Positions 23,893-33,790 of a stretch of DNA of 64,000 nt are shown here, piece by piece. The notes below the pieces were generated by a model. That model made no database searches. It was given only the letters and a program-made list of their open reading frames with translations, and was not told where the DNA came from. Position numbers and translations under genes: made by a program. The stretch comes from Salvia splendens (taxonomy: Eukaryota > Streptophyta > Magnoliopsida > Lamiales > Lamiaceae): contig NW_024599134.1 of assembly GCF_004379255.2 (NCBI RefSeq), positions 1 through 64,000 of the forward strand. Reading direction: 5' to 3'. The first letter of the stretch is position 1; each line of letters opens with the position of its first letter.

Positions 23893-23956
23893 ACATTTTT
23901 GAAAGGAGAAGCCATTAGCATTGCGCCACGTCGGAGTTGGCTGTCATTGATATCAA

Positions 23957-23975
23957 CGTGGCCGGTTGGGATTGG
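23957..23975 (-). promoter_or_regulatory. ER stress response element (ERSE)
   Basis: On the gene strand this reads CCAAT, nine bases, CCACG: the exact ERSE spacing known from ER-chaperone promoters, bound by NF-Y together with an ER-stress bZIP factor. It lies 172-190 bp upstream of the calreticulin start. A further ccacgtcgg (about 23926) stands between it and the TGACGTGG site. The set fits induction of this gene by ER stress. Confidence 0.8.
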
Positions 23976-24017
23976 GAATTTACACGAATTCGAGTGGCCG
24001 TAGGTGGGCCAACACTT

Positions 24018-24101
24018 GTAGGCGTTATATAGCTGGCTTCCAATTGACGTTCTTGCCCTGTAGGCGTTATATAGCTGGCTTCCAATTGACGTTCTTGCCC
24101 T
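24018..24101. repeat. 42-bp tandem duplication in the calreticulin upstream region
   Basis: 'gtaggcgttatatagctggc' and the following 'ttccaattgacgttcttgcc' occur twice head to tail with almost no change. Each unit carries a CCAAT pentamer. The pair lies 40 bp distal to the ERSE. Confidence 0.9.
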
Positions 24102-24663
24102 TCGATTTCGTTGACTGTTTGCATAGGATCATAAGTTACACTATTAATGCGATTTCTATAATAAGAAATGTATGGTACTATTTCCTAACCTTCTCTAAGT
24201 GATAAAGTGATTTATAGATAAATCGATTCTATTGAATTTTAATGTATAATGCATAGTACCTAGCATATTTAACTTCCAAAAATTGACGCTTATCTTGTTC
24301 TGCATTGACTAAAAGTTATCGCAAATCGAATATTATGAGAAATGATATGTTACCTCTCTTATGTGAGCTCCTTATATGAGCTTCTTATATGAGCATCATT
24401 CTTATTTGACGCATGTTTAATGTTGTTCGTTTCAATTTATACCTTAGTTTGCTTTTAATACATTAAAAATCAAAACTTGATTTGCTATTTTATTAACTTA
24501 TTTGAAATTATAGAGAAAACGATCAAATCAAGTTTTGCTTTTTATGAATTTTGTGAAATTATAAATTTCAATAACATTTTTTAATGTATTAGAAACAAAC
24601 TAAATATATAAATCAAAACAAAACAACGCTAAACGTGCATCAAACGAGTGGTGCACACATAAG
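24102..24663. other. AT-rich intergenic DNA, no gene seen
   Basis: No coding frame, RNA gene or element end is visible between the calreticulin upstream region and the Mutator-like element. Two imperfect copies of 'gtgagctccttatatgagct' occur near 24362-24390. Confidence 0.5.
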
Positions 24664-24750
24664 GTATGTAGCAGGAAAAATTCTTTTTTTGTGAAAGCAT
24701 GTTAATTGAATTCCATTTTAATGAAGAGTTGTAGTTGTCTTCCGACTCAG

Positions 24751-24957
24751 GGAGTGACACACAACGGTTGTGCGTCGTTAATAGAAAGACGCATAAGCAT
24801 TATGCGTCGTTATTTAGTGACGCATAAGCATTGTGCGCCTTTATTTAGCGACGCATAACGGTTGTGCGTCTTTCGTTAGCGACGCAGCATCTTTCGTTAG
24901 CGACGCATAATGCTGATGCGTCTTTCGTTAGCGACGCATAACGTTTATGCGTCGTCC
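24751..24957. repeat. Left subterminal palindrome array of the MULE
   Basis: Several 20-22-bp palindromes of the form gacgcataagcattatgcgt follow one another with short 'ttatttagcgac' or 'tttcgttagcgac' spacers. A mirrored, looser array lies at 29148-29292. Such arrays at both ends are probable transposase-binding sites (inference). Confidence 0.8.
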
Positions 24958-25591
24958 GTCGGGTTTTAAAACAGGCAGAAGGCAGAAGCATCTCAGACGC
25001 AAACAGAGAAGAAGCACCGACGCGGAACCAGCGACGAACTACAACAATTTCCGACGATTCCCAGCAATTTCCGGTGAATTTCCACCATTTTGCAACCATA
25101 TTCCGGTAATTGTTCTTCAATTTGGCTAAATACATCCTTTATTGCTTAATTTGTGTAGGTTATCCGTAATTTAGCCAAATTAGGGTTTATGATGAAATTG
25201 ACGGATTTTTGGTCAATTTTGGTTGTTTTGTTGCATATAATTAGGGATTATGATGAAATTAGGGATTATGATGAAAATGATGGAATTTTTGGTCGATTTT
25301 CCGTAATTTGTGTATTTCATATGCATATAATTTAGCAAAATTAGGGTTTATGATGAAATTGATGGATTTGTTGGTCGATTTTGCGTAATTTGTGTATTTC
25401 ATATGCATATAATTAAATGGGTAGAAGCAATTGATTAAGTTTTTGTAATTGCGCCCCTTTTGTTGCCTAATTTGAATCTTGATGGAGTCTCCAAATTGGA
25501 ATATAGCTTGTCGTTGTCAATTGAAGTTGCAATTTAGTTAGATTTGAGTGTTTATGAAAAAATTGAATCTTGGGTGAATGTTTTGAAGTAG

Positions 25592-27100
25592 ATGGCATCT
25601 GCAAGATCCGAACAATAGTTATGTTATGGACCTGAGGATCCATCATTACTATTTCATCAAAACGACCACATTTCAGCCTCATTGTTGGCGAATGACACAA
25701 CAAATGTGTTGAGAGTTCGTAGGACGGAGAGTAAGGTTTGGGCATTGCCAATACATGAAAATGTGATGTATTGGCTTGATGTATGGGGGTTCAGAGGCGT
25801 GGTTGAATGTGGAAGGCCGATGGGGATGGACAATGAGCTTATAACTGCCTTGATCGAGCGCTGGAGGCCTGAGACACACTGTTTCCACCTTCCAGTTGGT
25901 GAAGTTACCGTAACCTTACAGGATGTGCAAAGCCTGTGGGGTTTGAGAGCAGACGGTCGTGTTTTCACTGGTCGTGACTACCCTGTTGGATATGAAGATT
26001 GGCCCAGCAAGTGTAGAGATGTGTTGGGATGGATACCTGACGCAGAGACAGAAACGAAACACGGTGGTTTGTTGATGACATCTCTGATCCACCAAGCGAC
26101 GATGTCGTTGGGTGATGGGTTGCATGCTTATGCATACATCCAAAGAACACGTATACATGCTCTGATCTTGTTAGGAGGACTTATTTTACCAGACACCACA
26201 GGGTGTAAGGTCCCCTTTATGTGGTTAAATGCATTTGACGATCCGGAAGAAGTGGCTAATATCAGTTGGAGTAGTGCTGCTTTAGCATATCTGTATCATT
26301 ATTTGTGCGAGGCTTCTGTAGGCAGGCAGAGAAGAGATGTGGGTGGACCTATGGTACTCTTGCAGCTGTGGGCGTGGGAAAGAATGCCTACATTGGGGCC
26401 AGCCTTCTTGATATCGCCTATGCACACGCCGTATACCCCGTATGGAGCTAAGTAATATATTTTTTACATTAACTCACTTAATTATGTATTTTTTTGGTAA
26501 CTTTTGACATTAAAATTATGTGTAGGTGGCACGGAGTTACTGAAATTGGAAATGCTCCTCGACATTCAGTAGCTCATTATCGTGATCAATTATCATTGAT
26601 TCGTCCGGGCCAGGTGAAATTTATTTTTGTTATCTTAGTTAATGAATTTACTATAGTATGAAATTAATTGTGTTTTTCATATTATTTTTTTGTAGTTTCT
26701 GTGGACACCGTATGCAGATTGTATCCTGCCCGATTACTGCATTGATGAGACTGAATCCTTCTTGTGCGACACGTATTTGGTCTGCTGGTCATTTGTCGAG
26801 GCACACGAGGCTGGACGCGTTTGCCGACAATTTAACCGCTACCAGCGCATTCCTCAGTATTGTGATAGGATGCTACATAATGCCGGACATCTGTGTAAAA
26901 GTCACCGCCGTGGGAGGAAGGGCGCCGATTGGGCTAAGGTACATAAATTCTTCATTGATGAATGGGACTTGAGACGCGACAGGTTCCAAGCAACTTTTGA
27001 CTATGCCACGACGACCATGGATGGTCGCATTAATCCGCACCACTATTTATATCATGTAGTGCTCGATGTCTTCTGGCAAATTTACGTTCCTGAGAACTGA
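25592..27100 (+). pseudogene. Plant mobile domain (PMD, MAIN/MAIL1-like) gene of the MULE
   Basis: Three exons (25592-26451, 26526-26613, 26696-27100) join in phase. The product contains 'VMYWLDVWGFRGVVECGRP', 'MDNELITALIERWRPETHCF', 'PVGEVTVTLQDVQSLWGLR' and 'LQLWAWERMPTLGPAF', hallmarks of the plant mobile domain, formerly annotated as aminotransferase-like. The domain occurs in host genes MAIN and MAIL1 and in transposons. The natural start, ATG 25592 ('MASARSEQ'), is followed at codon 9 by TAG (25616-25618). After it 'LCYGPEDPSLLFHQNDHI' continues in frame to the stop at 27100. So one nonsense codon disables an otherwise open gene, unless translation starts at a later ATG. The last exon ends close to the truncated end of the transposase. 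Confidence 0.8.
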
Positions 27101-28990
27101 CCCCCAACTTCCATATAATGGCCTTCACATTGGGGCCCTTGTGCTTCTTCAACACATTTGCCCTCACATGAAGCAAACAAAATTTATGGTGTATCTGCGG
27201 GGCCCTTGTCATGATTTCAGACTCCATTGCATTCAAGATTCCTTTATGCCTATCTGATATAATGCACACCTCCCTCTCGTATTTCACCACATGAGTTCTG
27301 ACATGATCCAAAACCACGACCAACTGTCGTTGGTTTCTTCATCCACCACAGCATATGCAATAGGCAAGCATGTCTTGTTAGCATCAAAACCACAAGCAAC
27401 AAGCAACTTACCTTTAAATCTTCCGGCCTTCTGGAACGCATGTATTGCAGGCCCAAATGCCCAGAAAACATAGTTGAACACCATTGTACGCCTCTGACTC
27501 AACACCTCGTTATGCTCCCACTCAACAATTGTGCCCATATTCTGTGACTGGAGTTCAAACATGTAGCTTGGCAACTGCCTAAATGATTCCTCCCATCCAC
27601 CGTATACAAACTTTATAGCCTTTCTCTTTGCATACCATGCCTTCTTATAACTGATTAACACACCAAATCTGTCTTGAACATCAGCTATTATTGAGAAGAC
27701 CTTGAAATCGGCACATTGTCGCACATGATGTCTAATCAACAGAGCTATCATTGGGGATGAAAAGTTAGCATGATCTCTATTAGCACGATGGCCTACACAA
27801 GTATGCCGATCCTTCCACTTCCTAACTTCCCACATATCGTCATGCGACCTTTGTGTAACTGAAACCTCCCACTTACATTCCCTCGTCTGTTCAGCGTCGG
27901 TGGTGCTGATGATGCCTGCCCCTGTTACTGTCGTTCATGCTAGAAATTTGCATACAGCATGCCACCTTCTTAATTTGCTCTCAACAACCTTAAACTGTTT
28001 TTCATTCCACAAACTCCACATAGTTATAGCAGTCTTCACGTGTAGCTTGGAATCAAATTTTATTCCCAACACAATCCGATGCGGCTCATTCTCATTCCAA
28101 TACAAAAGGCTGTGTTCATTACCACCAACGTCACCCGATACTCCAGACGGACGACTTGGTAATTCACGAAAGAATCTAAACCCACTAGGATTGTATTCCA
28201 GAAGTGGTTGTTCACCTTGCATAACAGGTTTACATGGTACTATCTCATCAGCAGAACTACCATCAACATCATCAGCACCATCACCATCACTGAGATCAGG
28301 GTCTGGCTCTGTCTCAGATAGTGGCCTTGGCTCATCAAGATCATCTGCAACATCTACCTCATCATTCAATCTAACACCAACATCAGCAACATCTACAATA
28401 TCTACAACATCTCTCTGCTCATTCATACTACGATCAAAGCTCATTTGTTCCACCCTCGCAGATGATCCAATACCACAGTCAAAACTCATTTGTTCAAACC
28501 TCACAGATGATCCAATACCGTAATCAACAACTGGTGGGATTTCTGCACTCCTCAGCGGTGAATACTCAACAAATAATTCAATACAACCACTTGAATTTTG
28601 AGCATTGTTCAACATAAACATTACACTTTCATCATTGCAACTCACAGAACATGTATAACTCATACCGAAAGCAAAGACTATACATTGTCTCCATAATAAT
28701 TCAATTGTGTGTTGGTGCATATCTATTCTCATCGCAACACAGATCATTGCTACCAATTCAGAATAGGAAACACATGAATTTAATATGATGGAGCTCCTCG
28801 CACGAGGTGGTTCATAACCAATACCCATATGTGGTAGTTGAGCTACTCTACCACCCCAATGCAAACTCACAAATATTTGCATGATTTCTGCATCAAAAAC
28901 ATTTAAAACAACGACAATTATGGACATTTTTCCTACAAGCCCTAATTTTATAAATTGGGTAAAACTAACAAATGAAAGCAAAATAAACAT
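27090..28990 (-). pseudogene. mudrA-type MULE transposase, truncated and broken
   Basis: The minus frame from 28990 has an N-terminal region with an acidic middle ('ETEPDPDLSDGDGADDVDG'). The MuDR DNA-binding region follows ('FDSKLHVKTAITMWSLWNEK', 'WEVRKWKDRHTC'), then the catalytic core ('KGKLLVACGFDANKTCLPIA', 'REVCIISDRHKGILNAM'). The first two acidic catalytic residues are visible in 'FDANK' and 'SDRH'. The third acidic residue and the zinc knuckle are absent because the gene stops matching near 27090. Disablements: an in-frame TGA at 27937-27935, and a one-base contraction near 27305, where WFLDHVRTH is expected and tggttttggat is read. It cannot supply transposase. Confidence 0.85.
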
Positions 28991-29147
28991 GAATAATGAT
29001 GAATGTAGCTAAATTGATGAACAAATTACCGGATCTTATGGAGTAATCGCCGGAAATCGCCTGAAGTCGCCGGAAATCGCCGAGAGAGGAATTGAAAGGG
29101 TGTTCTGTGCGCTGCGTCTGGCTTCTGAGGGTTAAAAGCCGACTGAA

Positions 29148-29292
29148 CGATGCATAAGGGTTATGCGTCATTATGGTACGCCGCATAACCATTGTGCGTC
29201 TTTGAACGAATCATAACCCTTGTGCGTCATTAAAGAAAGACGCATAAGGGTTGTGCGTTTCATTAATAACGACGCACAACCATTATGCGTCA
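29148..29292. repeat. Right subterminal palindrome array of the MULE
   Basis: Units such as 'gcataagggttatgcgtca' and 'gacgcacaaccattatgcgt' mirror the left array. Spacing is less regular and two units are damaged, suggesting faster decay at this end. Confidence 0.7.
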
Positions 29293-29544
29293 CTCCCTCA
29301 TTTAGAATGATTCTATTCTCCTTCATTAAATTGGAATTCCATTACTCGCCTAGCACAAAAGAAGAAAGACTCGTATGTAGCATTATCATTCTTCGGAATA
29401 TTATACTCTCTTCACTCTAAGGTAGTTGAGGCGTTTCTTTTTGTACGTGTTTTAGAAAAATAATATTAAATAAAGTAAGATAGATAGAGATTACCATAGA
29501 CAAGTCTCTTCTTTACATTATTTTCTCTTACATTAACTGTTTAG

Positions 29545-29799
29545 TACTCCCTCCATCCCACAATAAGAATCACATTTTGTCATTTCGGTCTGTCCCACAA
29601 TAAGAGTGACATTTCACTTTTACCATAAATAGTAAGTAGGTCTCACATTCCACTAACTCACTCCACTGACATTCTATTATAAAACCAACATAAAAAGTGG
29701 AACTCACATTCCACTAATTTTTTCAACCCACTATTCTTTATATTTCTTAAAACGTGTGTCCACACCAAATGTGACTCTTATTGTAGGATGGAGGGAGTA
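29545..29799. mobile_element. Well-preserved Stowaway-like MITE
   Basis: The ends 'tactccctccatcccacaat' and 'attgtaggatggagggagta' are nearly perfect inverted repeats with TA at both edges. Inner text ('cacattccactaactcactc', 'ttctattataaaaccaacat') is shared by most MITEs in this window, so it is a useful reference copy for the group. Confidence 0.8.
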
Positions 29800-29874
29800 T
29801 AATTTTTTCAAAACGAATGTAAAAAAAAGACTTAACTACCTTGGGACGAATGGATTTATTCTCTTTTCCAAGTT

Positions 29875-30017
29875 AGATGTGACACTTTAACTTCAGTTTA
29901 ATTTGTCCCACAAAAGAAGTTATATTCTTTTTATTTAAAAAAACATTCTCGCATAGATGTGACACTTTAACTTCAGTTTAATTTGTCCCACAAAAGAAGT
30001 TATATTCTTTTTATTTT
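29875..30017. repeat. Direct duplication, 80-bp period
   Basis: 'agatgtgacactttaacttc' and the following text through 'ttatattctttttattt' occur at 29875 and again at 29955, almost unchanged, separated by an A-rich linker. No coding content. Confidence 0.85.
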
Positions 30018-30590
30018 AAAAAAAATCACGCATACTAATATATAAAATATTTGTTTTTCTTAAAACTTAACACACTAAACATCTTCTAAAATCTAGTGCT
30101 ATTATCCAAATGTGCCAGGGAGTACTATATTTCTTTTAATAAATAGACTTATTTTGTATTTTAATTTGTCTCTAAAAACAATCTATTTTTTATTTCTGAA
30201 ATCTTTTCCATAACATATTCAATACCAATAATAAGACTCTTACTAGCAACTAACACTATTTTAATTTTTTTTATTTCTTTCTCATACTTATTTAGTTTTG
30301 TATTAAAATGTGTAGTCCAAAAGTCTCTATTATTAGGGGACAATTGAAGTATTAGTCCTTGTCACACATAATCAATTTATAATAACCTATCTTTTAAAAA
30401 TATAAACTTTCGAAATAATACCGTTTTAATGCACAATTATTAAAATATGAGAGCAATGTAAAGGAAAAATGATTGAATTGTTTTTAGTGAAGAATGTATC
30501 CCAAAATGGACCAAAATAAAAGTATCTGTTATTTAAACAGAATGTCTATCCCTCACAATGACATCTTTTTTTTGTAATTTTAGAATAGAG
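30018..30590. other. AT-rich intergenic DNA, no gene seen
   Basis: No supported gene, RNA or element end. The short minus frame at 30161-30343 is lysine/isoleucine-rich noise in AT-rich sequence. Confidence 0.5.
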
Positions 30591-30812
30591 TAAATGCCAA
30601 AATTAGTCCTAAACATATGCTCATTTTACGATTTTGGTCCTAGACATTATGTTTTGAATTTTCGCATCCCAAACATTTCAACTCGGATCACAATCGCTCC
30701 AAAACTAACTGTTCCGTCAAATTTTAACGGTCAATGTTTTAATCCTGATTTTGACCCAATTATGCTGTTAAATATGATTACTTACTCCTTAATTATATCC
30801 TAATTATTTTAA

Positions 30813-31821
30813 GAGGGAACATCATTTTTGGTCCACGAACTTTGCCAAAGTATCATTTTAGGTCCGTGAACTTTGAGTTAGTATCATTTGAGGTACTTTT
30901 TACTATTTTCAAGTTTTTTTGGACGATAATACCCTCAATACCTTAAAGTGTATATATTTTTAATAAATTTATCATATACTCATATTTTTTTATAAATATC
31001 TTTACAATATATTTTTGACAAATTTTTTAAATATAATTTGACCTTAAATATTACCACTTAATTTTGTGACATGCAAGTAAAAATGCTTCTTCAATTTTTT
31101 ATATTAATTTTTTTTAAAAATTTAATAAAGAACTTTCTTTAATAATAAAAAATTGAATAAAGATCTTTTTATAAATATCTTTACAATTTTTTTTTCGATA
31201 AATTTTCTAAATATAATTTGACCTTAAATATTATCACATAATTTTGTGACATGCAAGTAAAATTGCTTCTTCAATTTTTTATATTAATTTTTTTAAAATT
31301 GAATAAAGAACTTTCTTTAATAATATAAAATTGAATAAAGATATTTTTATAAATATCTTTACAATATATTTTTGACAAATTTTCTAAATATAATTTGACC
31401 TTTAATATTATCATTTAATTTTGTGACATGCAAGAAAAGATCTTTATTCAATTTTTTATTATTAAAGAAAAGTTCTTTATTCAATTTAAAAAAAAAATTA
31501 ATATAAAAAATTGAAGAAGTAATTTTACTTGCATGTCACAAAATTAAGTGATAATATTTAAGGTCAAATTATATTTAGAAAATTTGTCAAAAATATATTG
31601 TAAAGATATTTATAAAAAAATATGAGTATATGATAAGTTTATTAAAAATATATACACTTTAAGGTATTGAGGGTATTTTCGTCCAAAAAAACTTGGAAAT
31701 AGTAAAAAGTACATTAAATGATACTAACTCAAAGTTTACGGACCTAAAATGATATTTTCAAAGTTCACGGACCTAAAATGATATTTTGACAAAGTTCGTG
31801 GACCAAAAATGACGTTTCCTC
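30813..31821. mobile_element. 1-kb foldback MULE-type element with 9-bp target duplication
   Basis: Flanked by ttattttaa at 30804-30812 and 31822-31830. The ends 'gagggaacatcatttttggt' and its mirror 'gaccaaaaatgacgtttcct' continue as inverted arms over much of the element. The left arm also contains about three direct repeats of a ~180-bp segment ('atatctttacaatatatttt', 'taatttgaccttaaatatta'), partly repeated in inverse on the right. There is no coding capacity. A transcript would fold into a long hairpin. Confidence 0.85.
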
Positions 31822-31825
31822 TTAT

Positions 31826-32430
31826 TTTAATAAGTCACTGCTCCTGTTACACGTCCCTTCTGAAACTCCCCTGCGTAGAAATCGCCATTGCTGTAAAACT
31901 CCACGCTTTCCCGAACAATCTTCTTACTCTCCAATTCCTCCGATTCCGCCTTGCCGCTGAACCATTGCACAGGCTTCGAGTGAGTTCTCGAAGCGAAACA
32001 CAAAAACCCTAACCACTTTCCATACTCATCGCAGATTTGCTTGAAGAAATTGACATTCCCGCTCACTAAACCCTTGTTTCTCGAGAGCAAAAACAGAAAA
32101 ATCTCGACAAAAATTAAAGCTGAGAGCAGATTCTCCGAGGTGGCTAAATCGTTCAAAGTGAAGAGATGAAGAGCGCGTAGAGGAGGAGGAAGGCGGCGGC
32201 GCGGAGAGCGCGTAGATGAGGAGGAAGGCGGCGGCCAAAGGCACCGCCGCACCGGAGCGAACCGGAGGTGGAAGCGGCCTGTTGTGGGGCTTCTGCTCCT
32301 CGAGATCCTCCGCGTCGGAATCAGGCGCGATCTCGCTCACCGAAGACAAGCTGTGGAGGGATGAGCGGATGGTGGGGGATGAGCGGAGGAGTGAGGAATT
32401 CGTTCGAGTGAGCTTCGTCTGACCGTCCAT
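31826..32430 (-). pseudogene. Captured 5' fragment of a MORN-repeat protein gene
   Basis: The minus frame from ATG 32430 reads 'MDGQTKLTRTNSSLLRSSPT' then 'IRSSLHSLSS', the start of plant MORN-repeat proteins often labelled SET7/9-like. A second frame carries on with 'SENLLSALIFVEIFLFLLSR' (membrane segment), 'SKPVQWFSG' and 'ESVEFYSNGDFYAGEFQKGR', the first MORN unit. The frames differ because a ~35-bp GC-rich stretch around 32170-32240 ('gcgcgtagaggaggaggaa' / 'gcgcgtagatgaggaggaa') is duplicated. The fragment stops at the foldback insertion. The parent protein has several more MORN units; only the beginning was captured. Confidence 0.75.
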
Positions 32431-32844
32431 TTTCTGATGAAATTCGTTCTCCAATTTCATCCTCGGCCGTTGATTTTTTTCTCCGCCGTCGAACTAAAGC
32501 AGCCTCGAAAGGCGTATCGTCATTTGCTCCAGTACCGATTTCATTTCCGGTGATGGAACCAGTGCAGAATGTTAGCAGTTTAAATTTTTTTTTGAGAGAT
32601 GGAATGGGAGAGAAGGAGAGATAAAGTGAATCTCTTTTTTTTTTTAAAGTTAATTATGGATTAATATTCTAATTTAGTCAAAATTTTGCTTAATCGTCCG
32701 TTGACCGTTAGTTTTTAATGAAACCGTCCAAAATAGACTGATTTCGGCCCGAGTTGAAATGTGTGGGATGTAAAAATTTAAAAGATAATATTTATGACCA
32801 AAATCATAAAATGAGCATATGTTCAAGACTAATTTTGGCTTTTA

Positions 32845-33324
32845 GTCTTTAGAATATAGTATCATAATTGACCTAATTTTAATAGATAGGTAGTGTACTA
32901 GCCATGTAATGCATTATGCATAAACCATTAATTTATTTTTATATCAGTCCAAATTCTAAAAAGTTAAGTAGTATCTATATATATGCCATAAAATATAAAT
33001 AAGTATTGTATGCAATAACAATTTAATCTTGTACAATAGAATGACTAATATAGTAAATTAAAAAATAATACTCATATACTAACATTGTTTTCGATAATAA
33101 ACCTAAAATTAAACTAATATATGTATATCAATTATAGAAAATTTAGAATTTTAATAGAAATTAATTATTACTCTATAAAACAACATTCACATAGACATAA
33201 AAATGAGTGTATCAATAGAATAATTAATTATTAATAGAAGAGTAAAATATAAATTCTAGTTTAATTCTAGGTTAGTTTATTAAATTAACAAAGGCACATT
33301 AAAATCCGTAGTAACAATAGAAAG

Positions 33325-33358
<34 letters not shown>

Positions 33359-33650
33359 ATATATTAAATAAATCTAAAAATAAAAATTATACAGTCATGA
33401 TCATTAATATAATAAAAATATATATAGAAAATATATTTTTGTATCTAAATTCAAAATATTTACAAATATAATAAATATATTATAATTATAAATTCTTATC
33501 ACCAAAATGAGTTTATATTAAATTTATTACCATAATTATAAATCTTTATCACTATAATTGAAAGCAATCCAACACTTCTTTCCACGCAGAATAAGTTAGT
33601 TGCGAGGTCGTTGCAATGCAGCAAAGATAGCTTTCCTATAAACTTTCTTC
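32845..33650. other. Very AT-rich intergenic DNA with a TA microsatellite
   Basis: A (TA)n run of ~30 bp lies near 33327-33356. No gene or element ends are supported. Confidence 0.5.
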
Positions 33651-33771
33651 TTTTTTTTTTGGATCAAGATCAACAATGGTTCCCCATCTACCCCCGTGAT
33701 GACTTGAATTCCCGACCTATCGGTTAGAGGGGAAGCGTCTTACCAACTGAACTGCGCTTCATTGTCTTAGT
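33651..33771 (-). mobile_element. tRNA-derived SINE with target-site duplication
   Basis: Read on the minus strand, the element begins near 'gcgcagttcagttggtaaga', an A-box-like start. It passes 'ggtcgggaattcaagtc', a B-box, and ends in a run of A (T run at 33651-33660 on plus). Both sides carry 'tttcctataaactt(t/g)cttc' (33632-33650 and 33772-33790), a 19-bp target duplication with one mismatch. This is the signature of L1-type retroposition of a Pol III transcript. Body length ~120 bp. Confidence 0.85.
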
Positions 33772-33790
33772 TTTCCTATAAACTTGCTTC

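Larger units (their letters stand above)
24673..29372. mobile_element. Mutator-like element (MULE) carrying a plant-mobile-domain gene
   Basis: The 9-bp direct repeat gtatgtagc flanks the element at 24664-24672 and 29373-29381, the length expected for MULEs. The terminal inverted repeats are diverged but alignable: 'ttctttttttgtgaaagcat' and 'gaattccattttaatgaag' on the left match the reverse complement of 'cttcattaaattggaattcc' and 'cacaaaagaagaa' on the right. Inside lie subterminal palindromes, a plus-strand gene with a plant mobile domain (25592-27100), and a minus-strand mudrA relic (about 27090-28990). The genes converge at ~27100. The element is complete in outline but its transposase is broken. 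Confidence 0.88.
30591..32844. mobile_element. Gene-capturing TIR element with MORN-gene fragment
   Basis: Terminal inverted repeats of ~150 bp: 'taaatgccaaaattagtcct' and 'acgattttggtcct' on the left mirror 'gaccaaaatcataaaatgag' and 'agactaattttggctttta' on the right. Deeper in, 'tcaactcgga' and 'gtccgttgaccg' also pair. The interior carries the 5' part of a host gene on the minus strand (31826-32430) and is interrupted by a foldback element (30813-31821). The layout is that of a Pack-MULE, but I could not read a clean target duplication, so superfamily is inference. Confidence 0.65.

Noticed and set aside
24751..29300. CACTA transposon, suggested by subterminal palindromes and ends near 'gtcactccct' with a possible 3-bp repeat (tca)
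   Set aside because: Inverted-repeat similarity continues ~80 bp further out on both sides and ends at an exact 9-bp duplication. The gene inside is mudrA, so it is a MULE.
32216..32422. 68-codon plus-strand frame over a GC-rich block
   Set aside because: It is the complement of the captured MORN-gene fragment, which has the recognisable protein on the minus strand.
33651..33771. Functional tRNA gene
   Set aside because: A and B boxes are present but no full cloverleaf is possible, and the poly(A) tail plus 19-bp duplication show a SINE.
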